Source: Hyphomicrobium sp. (GTDB taxonomy: Bacteria; Pseudomonadota; Alphaproteobacteria; Rhizobiales; Hyphomicrobiaceae). Taken from it: a DNA stretch of 10,133 bases. Below the pieces are notes generated by a model, which saw nothing but the letters and a program-made list of their open reading frames with translations, did not search any database and was not told where the DNA came from. The stretch lies in assembly GCA_030609245.1 (NCBI GenBank), contig JAUWCP010000068.1, positions 1 through 10,133 of the forward strand. The letters run 5' to 3'. A program made the position numbers and the translations under genes. Below are positions 6,219 through 10,133 of this stretch, in pieces (position 1 is the first letter of the stretch; each line of letters starts with the position of its first letter).

Positions 6219-8060
6219 TCAACCGATTGGGGCTGCGCGCACGAGGCCTCGCACCGAATTGCCCAAAAAGATGGCATCGGCCGACCTCAGGTCCTCGAGG
6301 GTCAGGACGGCCTCCACGGCGCGACCCTGGGCGATTAGCTCAGCGCGCAGCGTGCCGGGCAGAAGCCCTGAGCTGAGCACCGGCGTCTCAAGACGCCCAT
6401 TGCGTTCCAGAAAAATCGTCGTGCGGCTGCCCTCGGCAAGCTCCCCGCGCTCGTTGATATAGATCACCTCTTCCGCGCCCATCGTCTCTGAATACTTCTG
6501 CCATTCCTGATCGTAGAGCTCACGGCGCGTGGTCTTGTGAAACAGAAAAACATCGGAGCTGTCGAGGGTCGTCTCGGAAACGACGAAACGCATGATGGTA
6601 TCGGGGTCCGGCGGCGGCAGAGGTGTTGTGGTGACCGTTACGACCCCTGCTTCGGAAAGCAATAGCCGGATCCGCAGACGGTCAGCGTGTCCTTCGATGG
6701 CGTCGGAGAGCGCCTTTCTGACGGAGACCTCATCGAATGCGAAGCCGAAGTATCGTGCCGATGATTCCAAGCGCGCAACGTGGCGCTCCAGTAGCACCAG
6801 GCCGGTTTCGGGCTCAAACAACATCGTTTCAATGAGATCGAAGCGCTTTACCGGATCGGTGAGAAACTTCATCTTCAATAGGCACTCGTCGTACTCCTTG
6901 GACCCGCTAGAGTCGAAGACAACCCCTGAGCCTATTCCCATCTCGCCCGCAGCATCGCGGAAGACGACAGCGGTGCGGATAGCAACGTTAAAAAGTGCGC
7001 GCCCTTTGGGTGAGATGTGGCCGATGGCACCGCAGTACACGCCGCGCGGCTCCGTCTCTAGCGCGCGGGTAAGTTCCATCGCCCGGATCTTGGGGGCGCC
7101 GGTCACTGACCCGGGCGGAAAGATGCCCTGCAGCAGCTCCGTCATGCCGATGCCGTCTTTTAGCGTGGCACGCACGCCCGACGTCATCTGATGCAAGGTC
7201 TGAAACGTCTCGACCGTGAAGAGATCGGTGACACTAACACTGCCGATCTCAGAGATGCGTCCTATGTCGTTGCGCATCAGGTCGACAATCATCAAATTCT
7301 CAGCGCGCTGCTTCATATCGGTGCTGAGCTGAAGACGCGCCTCGGCATCGGATTCCGGTGTGCCCGCACGCGGCGCCGTTCCCTTCATAGGACGCGTTGA
7401 AATTGTGTTTCCCTCCTGCTCGATAAAAACCTCAGGAGAGGCCGACAGCACCGTGACCTTTCCCGTGTCGACGATGCCGCCATAGGCAACGCGCTGCTTC
7501 TGGCGCAGATCCAGGAAGAAGGTCAGCGGCGAGCCCGCCAGCCGGAAGCGCGCCTTGAAGGTAAGGTTGAGTTGATAGATGTCGCCGGAGCGGATCTTCT
7601 CTTGCACTTCTGCGAAGCGCTTCAGATAGGCGGCCTCGTCCCACGCGAGGGTGACGTCGGTGAAAAAATAAGAGCCGCTACGCGTGTGGGTGGAGAGCCA
7701 GTTCTCGACCTCCGGGCCGGTCATCTCCACTGGCGCCTCATAGAGCCCGAGCCACAGGAGCGGCACATTGCGATCCGGCGGCATGAGGCCGGCAAGCTTC
7801 GGTTCAAGCACGTAGCCAAGCTCGTAGGCGAAAAAGCCTGCTGCATGTAATCCGTTTTTCACGCCGGCTTCGAGGCGTTCGAGCGCGGCCGGCACCTCTT
7901 CAGGCGTATCCGCCGCAATAATCTCCACCGGATCGGTGAACAACAACGAAGGTGCGCCTGCACCTGAGTTATTGTCGAGAAGGACGAACGTTTCGGAAAG
8001 TGTAGTGGGCTCGTCCGTCTGGTGGTCACGAGGCCCACGGATTTGGTCGGTTGACGTCAT
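6219..8060 (-). CDS. pabB: Fused aminodeoxychorismate synthase component I / aminodeoxychorismate lyase (PabB-PabC)
   Basis: This 613-residue cytoplasmic bifunctional enzyme makes p-aminobenzoate for folate. The N-terminal part (about 20-400) is a chorismate-binding PabB domain that aminates chorismate to 4-amino-4-deoxychorismate. It shows DIYQLNLT (160-167), the PMKGT motif with Lys226 that separates PabB from anthranilate synthase (which has A at that position), ENLMIVDLMRND (254-265), FPPGSVTGAPK (314-324), and GIGSGVVFDS (375-384). The C-terminal part (about 405-613) is a fold-type IV PLP lyase that releases pyruvate and PABA, with FHKTTRRELYD (likely PLP Lys509), GELAEGSRTTIF (Glu543), and the phosphate-binding TPVLSSGLLPGT (559-570). 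There is no glutaminase domain, so a separate PabA, absent here, must supply ammonia. The length suits PabB-PabC fusions. ATG 8060 overlaps the stop of the glycosyltransferase gene as ATGA, implying coupled translation. Confidence 0.95.
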   Translation of the reverse strand: MTSTDQIRGPRDHQTDEPTTLSETFVLLDNNSGAGAPSLLFTDPVEIIAADTPEEVPAALERLEAGVKNGLHAAGFFAYELGYVLEPKLAGLMPPDRNVPLLWLGLYEAPVEMTGPEVENWLSTHTRSGSYFFTDVTLAWDEAAYLKRFAEVQEKIRSGDIYQLNLTFKARFRLAGSPLTFFLDLRQKQRVAYGGIVDTGKVTVLSASPEVFIEQEGNTISTRPMKGTAPRAGTPESDAEARLQLSTDMKQRAENLMIVDLMRNDIGRISEIGSVSVTDLFTVETFQTLHQMTSGVRATLKDGIGMTELLQGIFPPGSVTGAPKIRAMELTRALETEPRGVYCGAIGHISPKGRALFNVAIRTAVVFRDAAGEMGIGSGVVFDSSGSKEYDECLLKMKFLTDPVKRFDLIETMLFEPETGLVLLERHVARLESSARYFGFAFDEVSVRKALSDAIEGHADRLRIRLLLSEAGVVTVTTTPLPPPDPDTIMRFVVSETTLDSSDVFLFHKTTRRELYDQEWQKYSETMGAEEVIYINERGELAEGSRTTIFLERNGRLETPVLSSGLLPGTLRAELIAQGRAVEAVLTLEDLRSADAIFLGNSVRGLVRAAPIG

Positions 8061-9550
8061 CGGCCTTTGTAACCCGACAGCGCGTAAAACGTCACGCGCC
8101 GGTGCGCATTATTACCAGCCGCCAATTCTCGCTCACCGATTTTTTCCGATGTAGCGAATGCTGAGCCGATAGGCGGTTTGCGTTTCCCTAACGTGACGAG
8201 CAGCACCCGGCCCGTCGTGTCCGACGTCAGAGGGCGCGTTAACTCGAAGTGGTTGTGCGGGCGAGCCCCGCGGCGCCATGCCAGCACCGGTGTGGCCCCA
8301 TCACGCATGTAATAAAGAAGCTCTGCTATTACCGAGCGATTAATTGTAATGACGGCGGCGAAGGGCTGTCCCTGAGACTTTGCCTTGGCAAGCTCGGCCT
8401 GCGTAGCCTCGGCGACCGCCCGCCAGCCGAGGACGCGTGCGAATGGGTCCGGCGCGAAAGGCAGCGTGATTTGACCGGCCGTGATTGTTCCGGCTGCGAT
8501 CAGGATCATGGCGGCAACGTTGACGACGAACGAGCCCTTCAGCCATCCCCAAGCACCCTCGCGAACCATCGTTGCCACGACCAGAACGCATGCGGCCACA
8601 TAGGCGCTTGCAGCCCAATTTCCGTGAGCTCGGCTGATGAACGCTTGGACCACAATCACCGCGATGATCGGAACCGAGAAGGCAAGCAGCAACCGATCGG
8701 ACTCGGGCAGGCGCTGTTTCCACGCACGCCACACGATGACCAAAAGGCTGCCAAACAGGATGGGTCCGAAAACGCCGAACTGCGCGACGAAGAACTCGAG
8801 TGCTTTCACCGGGTGCAGCAACGAGCCGGCCCACTTGGCGTTGTCAGCGGTGTGCGAGAATGTCGCGAAGCTGTTGGTGTAGTTCCAAACGAGATTGGGA
8901 ACGATGAGCAGCAAACCGAGACCAAGCCCGGCGTACAGCCGGTAGTCCTTAAGGATCCTCCGCCGCTCCGGCGCCATGACAAGCAAGAATGATAGGCACA
9001 GCAGAAACCAGGCCATGGCGTATTTGGCGTTGAGGCCAATGCCAAACGCGAGGCCAAGCACCAGCGCTGGCCAAATGCTTTGCGACTTAAACAGTGCGAC
9101 AAAGCCAACAAGCGCAATCGCCCAGCACAAGAGCAACGGCACGTCAGTCGAGATCAGGCCCGCTGATAAGGAAACGCCGGGCAGCGTCGCGAACGCCAGG
9201 CCCGACAAAGCACCCGTGCGCGTGTCGTAGAGCTGGCGCCCGAGAAAAAATACGGCGATCGCGGTAGCTGTGTGGATGAGAGGCGCAGGCAGGCGGACAC
9301 AGAATTCGCCGTTGCCGCAACTCGCACCAGCCGCGCCAATGATCCATCCTATCAGCGGCGGCTTGGAATAGTAGCCAAAGGCCGGCTCCTGGCCCCACGC
9401 CCAATACTGCGCTTCATCGAAAAACAGGTCGGTGCCGTTGGTCGCCAAGGCGAGAAGCCGGAAGCACAGGAGGACCGCTAGACCTATGACAAGGACCCAA
9501 ATCCACCAGGCGTCGGTGCTTTCCACTGAAATGTCGGGCTTATCTGTCAT
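8057..9550 (-). CDS. PMT-type (GT39/ArnT-like) membrane glycosyltransferase
   Basis: This is a polytopic inner-membrane glycosyltransferase of the GT-C fold. The first helix (WWIWVLVIGLAVLLCFRLLAL) is followed by a periplasmic loop with LFFDEAQYWAW, the acidic motif that in PMT/ArnT enzymes holds catalytic or metal-binding Asp/Glu, and then GYYSKPPLIGWI. About ten more hydrophobic segments follow, with a second conserved acidic site in STDVPLLL, and a soluble C-terminal domain of about 110 residues. Such enzymes move a sugar from a polyprenyl-phosphate donor to a lipid, glycan or protein outside the cytoplasm; the acceptor is not evident here. I place the start at ATG 9550 (497 residues), because the 19 residues from ATG 9607 are Arg-rich, unlike a conserved N-terminus, and that ATG has no ribosome site. 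The 9607 start remains possible. The gene is divergent from a GT2 that could make its donor. Confidence 0.9.
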   Translation of the reverse strand: MTDKPDISVESTDAWWIWVLVIGLAVLLCFRLLALATNGTDLFFDEAQYWAWGQEPAFGYYSKPPLIGWIIGAAGASCGNGEFCVRLPAPLIHTATAIAVFFLGRQLYDTRTGALSGLAFATLPGVSLSAGLISTDVPLLLCWAIALVGFVALFKSQSIWPALVLGLAFGIGLNAKYAMAWFLLCLSFLLVMAPERRRILKDYRLYAGLGLGLLLIVPNLVWNYTNSFATFSHTADNAKWAGSLLHPVKALEFFVAQFGVFGPILFGSLLVIVWRAWKQRLPESDRLLLAFSVPIIAVIVVQAFISRAHGNWAASAYVAACVLVVATMVREGAWGWLKGSFVVNVAAMILIAAGTITAGQITLPFAPDPFARVLGWRAVAEATQAELAKAKSQGQPFAAVITINRSVIAELLYYMRDGATPVLAWRRGARPHNHFELTRPLTSDTTGRVLLVTLGKRKPPIGSAFATSEKIGERELAAGNNAHRRVTFYALSGYKGR

Positions 9551-9711
9551 GGACCTGCGGTTGTGTGAACGGTTTCTGGCGGGGCGACGGCCTTGATCGC
9601 GGCTCATTTACAAGGTTGAGAGGCGGTCGGGAAGACTGGTAGTCTGCCAGGACGGCCTATCATATGGGCTGGGCAGGGCCGTCGTTGGCCCGGCGGGGAC
9701 TAAGGACACCT
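9551..9711. promoter_or_regulatory. Divergent intergenic region between GT39 and GT2 genes
   Basis: This region must hold promoters for both glycosyltransferase genes. It contains AGACT-ggt-AGTCT (9633-9645) and the inverted repeat GACGGCC (9651-9657) / GGCCGTC (9677-9683) with a 19-base spacer. No clear -35/-10 pair is seen on either strand. If the GT39 gene really starts at 9607, the region shrinks to 9608-9711. Confidence 0.4.
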
Positions 9712-10133
9712 ATGCGCGTCACCGTCGTCATTCCGGCGCTGAACGAAGCTGGCAACATTGGACGGCTCGTTGAGGAGACGTACCAGGCAGTCCCGGCTGA
9801 GCGCCTTGCGGAAGTGATCGTCGTCGACGACGCAAGCGAGGACAATACCCCCTCCGAGATCAAGGGCCTAGTTGCGAGCGGTAACTACCCGGGCCTGCGT
9901 TATTTGCGTCATGGGGAGCGCAGCGGGCAGAGCGCGGCATTGCGCTCTGGCATCCTCGCGGCAACGAATCCAATCATCGCGACCATGGACGGAGATGGCC
10001 AAAACGACCCGCACGACATCCCGCGCCTGCTCGAAGTCCTGGCCGCGCCGGGAAGCGTGGGCCCCGCCCTTGTCGGCGGTGTGCGCACCGAGCGCAAGGC
10101 AACTGGGTCGAAACGTTGGGCATCGCGCTCGGC
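9712..10133 (+). CDS. GT2 family polyprenyl-phosphate glycosyltransferase (DPM1/ArnC-like), 3' end outside the window
   Basis: The first 140 codons are present and the frame stays open to the window edge. The product starts MRVTVVIPALNEAGNIGRLV, the nucleotide-sugar binding strand of GT-A enzymes. It continues with VIVVDDASEDNT (36-47), the GQSAALRSGI segment typical of DPM1-like enzymes, the metal-binding MDGDGQNDPHDIP, and VGGVRTERKATGSKRWASR, the basic segment that in this family precedes the membrane-associated part. The family transfers a sugar from a nucleotide donor to dolichyl or undecaprenyl phosphate on the cytoplasmic face. ATG 9712 has a good AAGGA site (9702-9706) five bases upstream. 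An in-frame ATG at 9664 is ignored because it lacks a ribosome site and would add residues before the family's usual start. It is divergent from a GT39 enzyme that could use its product. Confidence 0.92.
   Translation, partial: MRVTVVIPALNEAGNIGRLVEETYQAVPAERLAEVIVVDDASEDNTPSEIKGLVASGNYPGLRYLRHGERSGQSAALRSGILAATNPIIATMDGDGQNDPHDIPRLLEVLAAPGSVGPALVGGVRTERKATGSKRWASRS

Overview
The window is GC-rich and carries family content typical of an alphaproteobacterium, most likely a member of the Hyphomicrobiales. The clues are a DUF2147 secreted protein, a fused PabB-PabC enzyme, a PMT-type glycosyltransferase divergent from a DPM1-like GT2, and two small membrane proteins of the alphaproteobacterial type. 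The order-level call is an inference from gene content; there is no rRNA or other marker gene.

Layout. Bases 1-207 are non-coding and hold an exact 20-bp tandem duplication. A secreted DUF2147 protein (208-882, +) converges, with a 7-bp gap, on an Est30/monoacylglycerol-lipase-like alpha/beta hydrolase (890-1783, -). Bases 1784-2505 hold no convincing gene. This stretch has nested inverted repeats around 1968-2035 and a relatively AT-rich part around 2280-2450. Next is a decayed sodium:solute symporter gene (2506-3508, -) with an N-terminal frameshift and a large internal deletion. A divergent intergenic region with a strong palindrome (3559-3574) separates it from a long exported, membrane-anchored protein of no family I recognise (3745-5544, +). 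Two small membrane protein genes follow on the same strand (5725-5901 and 5994-6185).

The right part is metabolic and envelope related. A PabB-PabC fusion for p-aminobenzoate synthesis (6219-8060, -) lies downstream of a polytopic GT39-type glycosyltransferase (8057-9550, -), joined by an ATGA stop/start overlap. A GT2 polyprenyl-phosphate glycosyltransferase (9712 to the window end, +, partial) is divergent from the GT39 gene. The GT2/GT39 pair makes biochemical sense: GT2 would load a sugar on a polyprenyl phosphate on the cytoplasmic side, and GT39 would transfer it to an acceptor on the periplasmic side. The folate gene is probably a passenger in that transcription unit.

I found no mobile element, CRISPR array, tRNA, rRNA or obvious defence system. 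The items most worth a second look are the unassigned 599-residue protein with its small-protein neighbours, the symporter pseudogene, and the folded-looking non-coding segment near 1968-2035.
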